In this document: piece by piece, positions 25,996-37,683 of the stretch | Position numbering within the stretch: the first letter of the stretch is position 1 | Layout: every line of letters begins with the position of its first letter | Source: Haberlea rhodopensis | Lineage: Eukaryota > Streptophyta > Magnoliopsida > Lamiales > Gesneriaceae | Direction: 5' to 3' | NCBI GenBank assembly: GCA_907163345.1 | Contig: CAJQUN010000517.1 | Coordinates: 305,837-369,836 of the forward strand | DNA: 64,000 nt | Notes under the pieces: model-generated | Told to the model about the DNA's origin: nothing | Database searches by the model: none | The model's input: the letters and a program-made list of their open reading frames with translations, nothing else | Position numbers and translations under genes: made by a program

Positions 25996-28900
25996 TTGGG
26001 TGAATACGAAACGGTAAGCATAACGGAGGAGTGCTCAGCAATTGTGGAAAACAAAATGCCTCCAAAGTTAAAAGACCCAGAGAGTTTTACTATACCTTGC
26101 ACTATAGGATTAGTCTCATTTACTAAATCATTGTGTGATTTGGGTGCGAGTATTAATTTGATGCCTTTTTACATTTTCAGGAGGTTGGGACTAGGAGAGC
26201 CACTGCAATTGGCGGATAGATCTATCACATACCCTCGAGGAATCACCGAGGACATGTTAGTCAAAGTGGCCAAATTCATCTTCCCAGTTGATTTTCTGGT
26301 ACTAGATATGGAAGAGGACACAGAGACACCACTGATCTTGGGCTGACTGTTCCTAGCAACGGGAAAGGCAATCATAGATGTTCAACAAGGGAAGTTGATC
26401 CTCCGTTGTTTAATGTCTTTAAAGAACTTCAACACCCACACGACGAGCACATGTGTTTTAGTGTTGATATTATTGATGCTTTGACTGTTGATGTGTTGCA
26501 AGGTACATTCAAAGATAAAATGGAAGCATGCCTTGTGGAAGCCAATAAACAACATGACAAGGAGGAAATTGAGATTATAGCTCGTTTGAACGACAACATT
26601 TCTTACATGAAACGAGCCACTGAAAATCTTGAAGAGTTAGGACAAAGAGACATTAAACCTCAACGGCCATCCATCGAAGAATCACTCACTCTCGAACTAA
26701 AGCCTCTCACATCTCATATCAAGTATGTATTCTTAGATTCTGGAAATTCATTACCGATCATTATTTCTTCGTCTTTGACAGGTGAAAACGAGGAAAAGTT
26801 TCTTAAAGTCCTTAGGGAGCACAATAAGGCATTTGGATGGAGATAACAGATATTAAACGAATTAGTCCATCGATGTGCATGCATAAAATTCTGATGGAGC
26901 ACAATAAGGCTTTTGGATGGAGATAACAGATATTAAACGAATTAGTCCATCGATGTGCATGCATAAAATTCTGATGGAGGACACATTCAAGCCTGTGCCG
27001 TCTCAATCCAAAAATGCAAGAGGTAGTCAAAGCCGAGTTCATTAAGCTAATGGACACAGGTATTATCTACCTATCTCTGATAGTTCATGGGTAAGTCCTA
27101 TTCAATGTGTACCAAAGAAGGGAGGCATTACTGTTGTCCCTAATGAGATCAATGAATTGATACCTACTAGTACAGTCACGGGGTGGAGAGTGTGCATTGA
27201 CTATATGAGGTTAAATGAGTCTACTCGTAAAGATCATCAAATGGTAGAGAAATTAGCAGGTTATGACTTTTATTGCTTTCTAGATGGGTATTCGGGGTAT
27301 AACCAAATCGTTATTACACCTGAGGACCAAGAGAAAACTACTTTCACTTGCCCTTATGGTACATTTGCCTTTAGATGAATGCCATTTGGATTATGTAATG
27401 CACCGCTACTTTTCAAAGATGCATGTTAGCCATATTCCATGACATGATAGAGAAATTCTTAGAAGTATTCATGGATGACTTCTCTGTTTTTGGATCTTCA
27501 TTTGATATCTGTTTATATAACTTGGCTTTGGTGTTGACGAGGTGCAAGGAGACGAATCTTGTATTGAACTGGGAGAAGTGTCACTTCATGGTCCAAGAAG
27601 GTATAGTCTTGGGACACAAGATATCCGAAAATGTTACTGAAGTGGACCGAGCAAAAATCCTAGTGATACAACAATTGCCACCAACAACAACAGTGAGGAA
27701 GTTTTTAGGCCATGCGGGACTTTGTCGTCGATTCATTAAGGATTTCTCAAAAATTTCTAAACCCTTATCTCATTTATTAACTAAAGATGCACCTTATGAA
27801 TTTTATCCTGATTGTGTGCAGGCATTCGATATTCTCAAGGAGAAACTGGTAACATCACCTGTCTTGGTAGCACCTGATTGGGAGTTACCCTTTGAACTGA
27901 TGTGCGATGCTAGTGGCACGGCGGTAGGAGCAGTTTTAGGCCAAAGGAGGAACAAGGTATTTCATACCATTTACTATGCTAGTCGCACTTTGAATGAAGC
28001 ACAAATAAATTATGCCACTACTGAAAAAGAGCTTCTAGCCATAGTTTTCGCATTCGATAAGTTTCACTCCTGTCTATGTCTGGCCAAAGTTATTGTCTAC
28101 ACCGATCAAGCTGCACTTAAGTACTTACTTGCAAAGAAAGATGCCAAACCAGGCTTGATTAGGTGGATATTGTTGTTGCAAGAATCTGACTTGGAGATAA
28201 GAGACAAGAAGGGTGTAGAGAATGTGGTAGCAGATCATTTGTCTCGAATTGAAAATGGCGATGATACAATTGAAAGTGAGGTAGAAGAAATTAATGAGAA
28301 ATTTCCCGATGAGCAATTTTTTAACGCTGACGTTTTACCTTGGTATGCACATTATGCGAATTATATTGCTAGTGGTATCCTCCCACAAAATCTGACTTTT
28401 TATCGAAGTAATTTTTTTTTCTAAGGTTAAACATCTTATGTGGGAGGAGCCCTACTTGTTCAAAGTTTGTGCAGATAACATTATAAGGAGATGTATCCCC
28501 GAGGGAGATATGCACTCTATCTTGAAGCGGTGCCATGGTGGAGAGATAGGTGGGCATTTTGGCCCAACCAAAACAGCTGCTATGGTACTTGACTCCGGCT
28601 TCTATTGGCCAACGTTGTTTAAGGATGCATTCAGGTATGTTTCCACATGTGATAGATGTCAAAGGGTCGGTAATATCTCTAGGAGAAATGAATTACCATT
28701 AAATAATATTCTTGAATGCGAGCTTTTTGATGTGTGGGGAATAGATTTCATGGGACCTTTCCCAAGTTCATGCTCAAATAAATACATACTTGTCGCAATG
28801 GATTATATGTCAAAGTGGTTGAAGCGGAAGCTTTGCGTACAAATGATGCTCGAGTAGTTGTGCAATTTTTTAAAAGAAAATTTTTTACTCGTTTTGGCAC

Positions 28901-29619
28901 CCCTCGAGCAATTATTAGTGATGGTGGCACTCTTTTTCGCAACAAACAATTTGAAAATCTTTTGAGTAAATATGGTGCCACCCACAAAGTGTCTTCGCCT
29001 TACCACCCATAAACCAACGGACAAGTAGAGGTTTCAAACCGAGAGTTGAAACGTATTTTAGAAAAGACAGTGACTCTAAAGCCGGAAGGTTTCGTCCTTA
29101 TGCTTAGATGATGCCTTATGGGCTTATCGGACTGCTTTTAAGACACCTATTGTCTCATCACCTTATAGGCTGGTATTTGGTAAGGCGTGTCACCTCCCGG
29201 TTGAACTTGAACATAAAGCATATTGGGCTATTAAATGGCTAAACTTTGATTGTCATGTTGCAGGTGAAAAACGTCTTTTACAGCTGAATGAGATGGAGGA
29301 GTTTAGGAATCAGGCATACGAGAATGCCAAGATTTACAAAGAGAAAACCAAGAAGTGGCATGACTCTCATATACAAAGGAGGGAATTCAATGTAGGAGAT
29401 ACAGTACTCTTGTTCAACTCCAGGCAGTGACTCTTTCCAGGTAAGCTATGTTCTTGTTGGTCCGGACCATTCACAGTCTCCCAGGTATACCCATCAGACG
29501 CTATTGAAGTTACCGAACCCAATAAGGGCACATTTACAGTAAATGGGAAGCTTTTGAAGCATTACCACATAAACGAGAAAGTCGAGATGTGTGCCTCTAT
29601 CTGTTATCTTGATGACTAA
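25996..29619 (+). pseudogene. Athila-like pol (PR-RT-RH-IN), broken
   Basis: Order: protease with CDLGASINLMP (about 26140), then reverse transcriptase from about 27157 with the active-site variant VFMDDF (27462-27479). RNase H follows (ELMCDASGTAVGAVLG, about 27895), then the zinc-binding H2C2 region (HGGEIGGHF...CDRCQ, 28530-28660). The integrase core (VWGIDFMGPF, IISDGG) and a C-terminal domain end with TAA at 29617-29619. Breaks: TGA 26344, an 80-bp direct duplication at 26817-26976, TGA 27376, a 1-nt loss near 27405, a poly-T frameshift near 28412-28420, a frameshift near 28817, TAA 29010 and TGA 29428. The catalytic motifs are preserved but the polyprotein is in many pieces. Confidence 0.88.
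26817..26976 (+). repeat. 80-bp direct duplication inside Athila pol
   Basis: Units 26817-26896 and 26897-26976 differ at one base (CATTTGG against CTTTTGG) and abut exactly. Eighty is not a multiple of three, so this duplication alone shifts the pol frame. The near identity indicates that it is recent relative to the element's other damage. Confidence 0.95.
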
Positions 29620-29857
29620 GAAAAAGGAGGTAACAGTCCAGCTTGGGACTATAAATTAAGAACTTTTTCTCTCTATCTGTTGTTTGTTTTTTCTTTTTTA
29701 GTTCGTCTTTTCAGTTTTTTTATTTTATTTTTTCGAGCCTAACTCTGTGCGTTAATAATCAGATGCAGAAAATGGAATAGATCAAATTTTGGTGGGGCGG
29801 ATCGAGCATTGAAATAAATTGAAAAAAATAATTATAATAAATTTTTCTAACGCTGTC

Positions 29858-30026
29858 GCTCGATCGAGAAGGATGCTCGATCGATCGCCCGAGGACTACA
29901 AGAATTTTTTTTTTCTGGCACTCTCGATCGATCGAGCCTAAAGCTCGATCGATCGAGATAAGTATACGAGAGAAAAAAAATCTGTCTCACTCGATCGATC
30001 GAGCGGACAGCTCGATCGATCGAGCA
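29858..30026 (+). promoter_or_regulatory. Second three-pair palindrome module between pol and ORF3
   Basis: The same CTCGATCGATCGAG palindromes as in the LTR recur here as three pairs (29858-29890, about 29922-29959, about 29990-30026). Inner spacers are 5-7 bp and pairs are about 65-70 bp apart. The copies are more perfect than in the LTRs. The flanking sequence is A/T-rich and non-coding. Placement ahead of ORF3 suggests a regulatory module in addition to that of the LTR. Confidence 0.65.
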
Positions 30027-30359
30027 ACAGAAAATTTTGTTTTTAAAAATCGAAATCTGCAGAATACCACATCACTCATTCAATTTTTTTCAAAGAAAAA
30101 ATCGCCCATTTTACCCTAATCACTAAATTTCCCTTCCAATCTTTCCAATAACTCAAAAATCTCACAATTTATGATGCTTAGATTCTTCTAATTGCATTTT
30201 TTATTACAGATCTGAAGATTCAAGGGCTGAATTGGGTGCAAATACATCATAAGGAGGAACTCAAACCAAGTCTACAAATTCATCAGATTTTCGAGATTCT
30301 CTGGTATTTAGCTTCAGTCTTTTTACATATCAGTAGACCGGTGCATAATTTGTTTGGGG

Positions 30360-30368
30360 TATAAAAAG
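30360..30368 (+). promoter_or_regulatory. TATA-like box ahead of Athila ORF3
   Basis: TATAAAAAG lies 144 nt before the ORF3 ATG and 334 nt after the palindrome module. It could serve an internal ORF3 promoter. This rests on sequence and position alone. Confidence 0.25.
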
Positions 30369-30503
30369 ATGAGATTTTTGGTGTATTTTGGTGAAGTGGA
30401 GTTAAGTGAATCGATAAGTTTGGGGGAATTGGAGTTAAGTGTTGATTGTTGGTGATTAATTTGTGAATTACATCTTGTTGTTGGAATTGAAGAGGGGTGG
30501 ATT

Positions 30504-31269
30504 ATGAACTTGAAAAGAAAAACAAATGGCTCCCAAGAAAAAACAGAACAAGTCGAAGCCGCCACGTCTTCTCAAGATTATGATGAACTGAGATTTGTGA
30601 ATTCCGTAGCAGCGAAATTATACCCCAGCTACCACCGAAAACCCCTCAGTCGCGAAAAGGGAATGAACATTGATCGAATTGAATGCCCCGTGATTCAAGA
30701 AGCACGGCGAAGAAGATGGTTTGAATTTATTCAGCAATGCAGTGGTCCCTGTTGTGCGGGAATTCTATACCAATTTAAGGACTATCCACCGAGATTCAAG
30801 GGATGTTGTGTTTGTACGGGGGAAAGATGTGGAGTTTGATCAATTAAAAATCAATGCAATTTATCGGATGCCTTCAATAAAGGACAGTGAGTACAAAGCC
30901 TTCAGGAAAAGTCAAATCAACTACGATGAGGTACTCTCTGTTATCAGTGTTGAGGGGACCGACTGGCAAAGGACCAACCATGGAGAGCCCCAGTTGGTCC
31001 TTAAGAAATATTTGAAACCGGAGGCACATGCGTGGTTCTCATTCATAGCCTCACGGGTCATGCCATCGACCCAGACTTCTGAAGTCACCAAGGAGAGAGC
31101 TGCCCTGGTATATGTCATACTCATTGGGCAAACGGTGGACCTGGGGTATATTATCAATGATCATATCAGTGACATCGGAACGAGTCCACCCACCTCCGCA
31201 TTACCCTTTCCGTCTACCATCACTGCTCTATGCAAGAGATGTGGAGTGAATGGGGCGCCGATGAAGATT
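30504..31269 (+). pseudogene. Athila ORF3, 5' part (plant transposon protein domain), cut by copia
   Basis: Starts MNLKRKTNGSQEKTEQVEAA at 30504. A frameshift near 30735-30750 moves the reading to a second frame that continues to 31269, where the copia LTR begins. Together the frames show the layout of the domain annotated as putative plant transposon protein in Athila elements: a WFEFIQ helix, VVREFYTNL, VFVRGKDVEF, INAIYRMP, then a W-containing region and a hydrophobic C-terminal helix. Its function is unknown. The position after pol is that of the env-like ORF of Athila, but no signal peptide or transmembrane segment is evident here. ORF3 resumes at 42058. Confidence 0.7.
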
Positions 31270-32464
31270 TGTTAGTTCCGAACTTTATCAATGAGATTTT
31301 AAAGATGACAAAACATATCAGACCGGATCGAGAGAAATCAGACTGACCAGATCGATCGCCCAAAACAGATCAAGCTGATAAGATGACAAAGCATATCAGA
31401 CCGGATCGAGGGTAATCAGACTGACCAGATCGATAGCTCAAAACAGAACAAGCTGATAAGGCATATCACATATCAGACCGGATCGATAGATATCAGACTG
31501 ACTAGATCGAAGCTTCAGATCGATCTCAACCTATATCAGATCAGAGCAGTCAAGGATGTATAAAGATTGGTTCTTCAGTCCGAATCATTAACGGCTATTT
31601 ATTGTAGCATTTAATATTGTAATTAATGCTACAAAGGACCAAAGACTGAAGATTACCATAAAAGGTAAGAAGACAAAGAAGAGCTTACCTGACAGTCGCC
31701 GAAAGCATGAACCAGAACGGCAAGTATCCTGAAGAAGAATACTGTAGCTTACTCAGAGATTAAGCAGAGTCAAGAGTTGCACATTAAGGGAAATAATGTC
31801 GTTGGTACATGTAACTATAAAAGGATGCAACAACAATACAGAAAAAGGACGAAAAAAAGACTCAACAATACAGATAAACAAGACTCTCGCTGATCAATCA
31901 AAAACAACACAAGCTTTTAAGCTCAGAAGCTCTCGAGCTGAAATTATTCTTAAGCACGATTACATTGTAATATTTGATCATTTAGGATCACTGTGCGCAT
32001 CTTGTGTATTCTGTATTGAAAAATAGAAGTGAGAAACAAATTGTAACTGTCAGACAGAGTGTGTCTGAACAGATCGAGTGACTAGGAGTTTCAGTCTGGT
32101 AGTGGGGTAAATCCAGCCTAAATCGGGTTTGTACAACAGGATTGTATAAATCAAAGTCTTCTAGTAGAAACCTTCCTTAATTGGAAGAAGGGGAGACGTA
32201 GAAGGATTACACCACCTTCGAACTTCCAGAAACATATTCTGTGTTCTTATCTTTCTGCACTCGTTCTTTCATTCAAGCCATCGAGCCGTTCTTACAAATA
32301 TATAAACAGATCGTTCCGCACTTATACATTCAGTGGTCTGTTCAATAAAAGAGTTGATTAAGAAACATATTTCTTTCACTAATCCGAAAGAAATCACAAG
32401 GGATTAAATTTTAGAATGAGTGTTCATTCACCCCCCCTCTAAACACTCCGGATCGATCCTAACA
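31270..32464 (+). repeat. 5' LTR of the copia element
   Basis: TG...CA ends. U3 contains three tandem repeats of about 60-75 bp (31313-31510), each with CAGACCGGATCGA and ATCAGACTGACCAGATCGA words. A TATAAAAGG box lies at 31816-31824. The end, CCTAACA, is followed after two bases by the primer site. Confidence 0.92.
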
Positions 32465-32513
32465 AGTGGTATCAGAGCAGGTCATCTTAATCAGCACAAA
32501 GACACTTGAGCTG

Positions 32514-34463
32514 ATGGCATCATTCAACAAAATTCCTATGTTCTCAAAAGAAGACTATGATGACTGGAGAATCAGAATGCAAGCTCATCTGGCAGCTCAG
32601 GATGACGATATGTGGTTCGTCATCACTGATGGACCAATGAAGATTCTGAAAGTCAATACAGCAGTCGCCATTACTGGTGGAGAACCACAAATGGTAGAGA
32701 AGGACAGATCCCTCTGGACGAATGAGGAAAGAAAGAAAGCAAATCTCGACAACGTTGCCAAAGACATCTTGTTCAAGACATTGGACAAGAACATGTTCAG
32801 CAAAATCAAAATGTGCTCTACTGCCAAAGAAATTTGGGAGAAGATAGCACAGCTATGTGAAGGCAACGACCAGACCAAAGAAAACAAGCTGACCGTTGCT
32901 CTTCAAAGATTTGAGATCATAAAGATGAAGAGTGGAGAAACTCTAAATGAGTTTGATGAAAGAGTCACTGGCATCATTAATGAACTGAATGGTCTGGGCA
33001 AGGAATACTCAAACAGAGAGATCGCTCTGAAAGTTATGAGAGCCCTGCCAAAAGAATGGGATGTTAAGGCCATTGCAATGAGGGAGTCCAAAGATCTGAA
33101 CAAGGTTGAACTTCATGATCTGTTCGCAGATCTTAAAGCATATGAGTTCGAACTGATAAGCAGAGGTGAAGCAGAGCCATTCATCTCTCAACCAAACAAA
33201 GCACTGGCAGCTATTCCAGACCAGATCCCCTCTACATCAGATCGATCTATCGAACAGATAAGTAATGATGCTATGTCATTATTTATCAAGAAATTTGGTA
33301 AATTTATGTCTAAAAATAAGAGGAACTTTAAACCCTCTCATTATAAATCAAGAAAGGACGATGCTGTTAATAATCAGGCTTGCTACAATTGTGGTAAGAC
33401 CGGACATTTCATTGCAGATTGCACCAGACCAAAGAAAGAAGAACGGAAGGAGAAGCATCGCGATGACAGGAAAAAGAAGCATTACAAAGACCGCAAAAAT
33501 CGTGGAAAGTCCCAAAAGGTCCTAGTAGCTGAAGAAGGAAACAGCAAGTGGGCTCAGACTGACTCCGATTCAGAAAGCTTCGAATATTCTTCCAGCGAAA
33601 GCGAAGAAGATATTCAATGTCTAATGGCAGACGAAGAGTTGAGTCAGACAGACGAGGTATTTGATTTTGACTCAAATGAATTTACACGTGAAGAGCTCAT
33701 GTCCGCACTGCAAGACATGGCTAATGATTATAAGATCTTAGCTGAATCATTTGAGAAAAATAAAGCCAAAGTCAATGATCAAATGGATGAGCACAACAAA
33801 CCAAGCTGCTCTGAGCAGGGTGAGTGCAACAATCTCCAGATCGAGCTGAATAAGCTGAAAATCTCCTATGATCAGCTCCATGAAGAAAATAAGAGAATTA
33901 GCACACAAAATGCTAAAATTTCTCATATGTTCAAAACATGGACAAAATCCAGAACATCCTTGAAAGAATTACAAGAGGTACAAAGAAACGTTGGTGATTT
34001 CACCGGCATAGGCTTTGACACCAAAGAATCCACCAAAGATGAATCTGAACTGTTGCTGGTAAAGAACAAAATCAAACAAATGACATTTGTTAAATCCAGC
34101 ACAGTATATGAGACTGAAGCACCTACGATTCAAACGGGAGTCTCGTTCGTGAACCAAGGTTTGAGAAGAGGAATTGGATATGTCAACCAAGCCAAAGAAA
34201 AGGCACCAGCAAGCTTTGCGTCTTTCAGACCAAATCTAAGGGTGCAAGATCGAAGGCAAGGAAGACAATACAATTACTATAATTCAAAACCAGTTCAACG
34301 AAGATATAGACTACCCCATGAGAATCAAAGGTTTCCATATCGCACATATTATCACACACAACATCGAAACAGACCAGCTCACAGCACACCACACACACAC
34401 AAGCCCTTAAAGCTGATACAGGTGTGGGTTCCCAAAGAGCTAATCCGTTCTGGACCCAAATAG
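32514..34463 (+). CDS. Copia gag polyprotein (UBN2 plus CCHC zinc knuckle)
   Basis: An open frame of 649 codons from ATG 32514 (MASFNKIPMFSKEDYDDW). Initiation here is preferred because the upstream codons lie in the primer-site region. Residues 1-220 form the UBN2/DUF4219 gag domain of copia elements, with EIWEKIAQLCEGNDQTKENK and KVMRALPKEWDVKAIAMRES. A CCHC knuckle, CYNCGKTGHFIADC, lies near residue 290. A highly charged central part follows, then a probable coiled coil (FEKNKAKVNDQMDEHNK to LQIELNKLKISYDQLHEENK), then an Arg/Gln/Tyr-rich tail. It ends at TAG 34461-34463. Pol begins in a different frame, so translation of pol from gag would need more than stop read-through. Gag would package the element RNA in cytoplasmic particles. 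It appears intact in this copy. Confidence 0.85.
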   Translation: MASFNKIPMFSKEDYDDWRIRMQAHLAAQDDDMWFVITDGPMKILKVNTAVAITGGEPQMVEKDRSLWTNEERKKANLDNVAKDILFKTLDKNMFSKIKMCSTAKEIWEKIAQLCEGNDQTKENKLTVALQRFEIIKMKSGETLNEFDERVTGIINELNGLGKEYSNREIALKVMRALPKEWDVKAIAMRESKDLNKVELHDLFADLKAYEFELISRGEAEPFISQPNKALAAIPDQIPSTSDRSIEQISNDAMSLFIKKFGKFMSKNKRNFKPSHYKSRKDDAVNNQACYNCGKTGHFIADCTRPKKEERKEKHRDDRKKKHYKDRKNRGKSQKVLVAEEGNSKWAQTDSDSESFEYSSSESEEDIQCLMADEELSQTDEVFDFDSNEFTREELMSALQDMANDYKILAESFEKNKAKVNDQMDEHNKPSCSEQGECNNLQIELNKLKISYDQLHEENKRISTQNAKISHMFKTWTKSRTSLKELQEVQRNVGDFTGIGFDTKESTKDESELLLVKNKIKQMTFVKSSTVYETEAPTIQTGVSFVNQGLRRGIGYVNQAKEKAPASFASFRPNLRVQDRRQGRQYNYYNSKPVQRRYRLPHENQRFPYRTYYHTQHRNRPAHSTPHTHKPLKLIQVWVPKELIRSGPK

Positions 34464-34504
34464 GATTGGGTACCAACAATAAATATGTTTGATGACAGGT
34501 ACCG

Positions 34505-37500
34505 AAGAAACCTGCATCAGACTGGTACTTGGACAGCGGGTGTTCTCGTCACATGACTGGAAACATCGAGCTGCTGTCTGAAGTTACAGAATGTACTGGA
34601 CCCAAGATCATTTTCGGGGATAACTCAAAGGGTAAGACCGCGGACAAGGGTAAGATTGTCCATGGTAACATTATTATCAATGATGTGCTGTTAGTTGAAA
34701 ATCTGTGCTATAATCTGATTAGCATAAGTCAACTTTGTGATAATGGTTATGCTGTAGAATTTCATAAACACACTTGCACTGTTAAATCATCAGACGGTAT
34801 AACCATGCTTGTAGGAATCAGGAATGGAAATACATATAAGATTAACTGGAATCATGCTCAACCTGATAATCCTACTTGCTTCATCGCTAACAATGATAAT
34901 AAACACTGGCTATGGCATAAACGCTTGAATCATATCAATTTTAAGACTATTTCTAGCCTGTGTAAACATTATTTAGTTATCGGTCTGCCCAAGATCGATT
35001 TTGCTAAGGATAAGATCTGCGAAGCTTGCCAAATGGGCAAACAGATCAGATCATCCTTCAAAAACAAGAATGCCAAATCCTCATCCCGTTGTTTAGAACT
35101 ATTGCATATGGACTTGTTTGGTCCTATACCAATAACAAGTTTAGGGGGAATGCGGTACACTCTTGTTGTTATTGATGATTACTCACGTTTTACATGGACT
35201 ATATTTTTGAGCAGTAAAGATCAGACCGGTCCGAAGTTGATCAAGCTGCTGAAACGCACTCAGAATGAGAAAGCATCCAGCATAGACATGATTCGAAATG
35301 ACAAAGGCACTGAGTTTTCAAATCAGAATCTTGAATCCTTTCTAGAAGATCATGGAATTAAGCAGGAGTTTTCAGCCGCTCGAACTCCTCAACAGAATGG
35401 AGTTGCAGAACGAAGAAACAGAACGCTCAAAGAAGCAGCAAGAACAATGCTTGCTGATTCTGGAATTTCACAAAAGTTCTGGGTAGAAGCTGTGAATACT
35501 GCATGCTACACTCAAAATCGGTCTATGATTAACAAGAAGCTGAATCTCACTCCATATGAAATATGGACTGGTAACAGACCGTCTATTTCTCACCTTCATG
35601 TATTTGGCTGTAAATGCTTCGTTCACAACAATGGTAAGAATCATCTTACAGCATTTGAAGCTAAGTCAGATAATGGAATATTCTTAGGATATTCATCAAC
35701 TAGCAAAGCTTATCGAGTTTTTCATAATCGAACCTTAACTGTAGAAGAATCAGTTCATGTAGTTTTTGATGAATCTTTGTGTGTTGAGGGTAACAAAGAA
35801 TCAATTCAAAATCAGATGAAAAACATCCATCTCAAAGCTAACAGTGATGATGAGATTGTAGCTAACAGGTCAAGAGACAATCCACCAGAACCTGAAGTAC
35901 CAGCCAGATCGGATCAAGCCAATGAAGCTTCTTCAGATCGAGCCGATCCGGATGATCCAAACTCTCATATCAAAGCAGATGCTAATCATACCACTACTAC
36001 TACTCATACGGCTGGACCAGACAATCCATAGCAAGCTATCGATGGACTAAGAGGCATCCACCTAATCTAGTGATTGGAAGTCCCTCTGCACCGATTAGAA
36101 TCAGAGGACAGATGATGGATGAGTTCAGTCATGCTGCCTTCATCTCAACTCTGCAACCTAAGAAGATCGATGAAGCTCTGACTGATTTCAACTGGATTAA
36201 GGCCATGCAAGAATAGCTTAATCAATTCGAACAAAATCAAGTTTGGAGTCTAACCCCCAGACCAAGCGATCTGCCTGTTATTGGAACCAGATGGGTTTTT
36301 AGAAACAAGCTGGACGCAGATGGAACTGTGGTTAGAAACAAGGCCAGACTGGTGGCACAAGGATTCCGACAAGAAGAAGGAATTGACTTCGATGAATCTT
36401 TTGCACCAGTCTCCAGACTTGAAGCAATCAGAATCTTTCTTGCATATGATGCCTTTAAAGACTTCAAGGTATATCAGATGGACGTCAAGAGCGCCTTTCT
36501 TAATGGTAAACTTCAGGAGGAAGTTTACATTGAGCAACCTCCTGGATTTCAGAACCACTCATTCCCTAATCATGTATACCTACTGAATAAAGCAGTATAT
36601 GGTCTGAAACAAGCACCAAGAGCCTGGTATGACACTCTATCTCAATTTCTGCTGAACCATGATTTTCAGATCGGCTCAGTAGATAAAACTCTCTTTAAAT
36701 TTATTAAGGGGGAACATACCCCGTTAGTTCAGATTTATGTTGATGATATAATCTTTGGGTGGTCAACTAACCCCAAATTATGCGAGAAATTTTCCAAGTT
36801 GATGCAGGGACAGTTTGAGATGAGCATGATGGGAGAACTCTCATTCTTTTTGGGTCTCCAAGTCAAACAGCTCAGCAATGGTATTTTCATCAACCAAACC
36901 AAGTATACCAAATAGCTGCTTAAGAGATTCGGAATGGAAACATGCTCAACTGCATTCGCTCCAATGAGTCCTACAATCAAGTTAGACAAAGACGAAGGGG
37001 GAACGACAGTCGAAATGACTATGTATAGAGGACTAATCGGATCGCTCCTATATCTTACAGCGAGCCGGCCTGATATTATGTTCTCAGTCTGTATGTGCGT
37101 CATATTTCAGTCAGAACCAAAGCAATCACATTTTATTGCTGCTAAGCGTATTCTGAAATACTTGAAAGGATCTCAGAACGTTGGTCTTTGGTACTCCAAA
37201 GATTCTAACTTCAGCTTGATCGGATATTCAGACGCAGACTACGTTGGCCGTAAGATTGATCGTAAAAGCACCAGTGGAACATGTCAATTTCTCGGTTAAA
37301 GATTGATCTCTTGGTTCAGTAGGAAGCAAACATCAATTGCCACATCTACAGCTGAAGCAGAATATCTTGCCGCTAGAAGCTGTTGCGCTCAAATGCTCTG
37401 GATTCAACACCAGCTCAAAGACTATGGCATCCAAGCTGTTGACTCTCCGATATTTTGCGACAACACAAGTGCAATCGCTATCACATATAATCCAGTTCTG

Positions 37501-37683
37501 CACTCTCGAACAAAGCATATTGATATAAGACATCATTTTATTCGAGATCATGTTGGCAAAAAGGAGATTCGGATCGAGCACATCTCAACAGAGCAGCAAG
37601 CAGCAGACATCTTCACCAAACCACTCCCTGAGGCTAAGTTTAATTATTTCCGTCAAATTCTTGGTTTAATTGACTTATCTTGA
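34505..37683 (+). pseudogene. Copia pol (PR-IN-RT-RH), broken
   Basis: The first intact stretch (34505-36031) has the protease site WYLDSGCSRHMTG, the GAG-pre-integrase region (LWHKRLNH), the zinc-binding C..C (CEACQMGK) and the integrase core (DLFGPIP, DDYSRFTW, NDKGTEF, TPQQNGVAERRN). It ends with an acidic tail and a TAG at 36029-36031; reading resumes in another frame. Reverse transcriptase (KARLVAQGF, QMDVKSAFLNG, YVDDIIFG) and RNase H (SDADYVGRKIDRKSTSG, FCDNTSAI) follow to 37683. In-frame stops occur at 36214, 36913 and 37297. The pol frame is also closed upstream of the protease by TGA TGA near 34490. The catalytic motifs are conserved but the polyprotein cannot be made whole. Confidence 0.9.

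Noticed and set aside
34461..34463. Gag-terminating TAG as a programmed read-through site before pol
   Set aside because: Pol lies in a different frame, and TGA TGA closes the pol frame just upstream of the protease. Read-through alone would not express pol.
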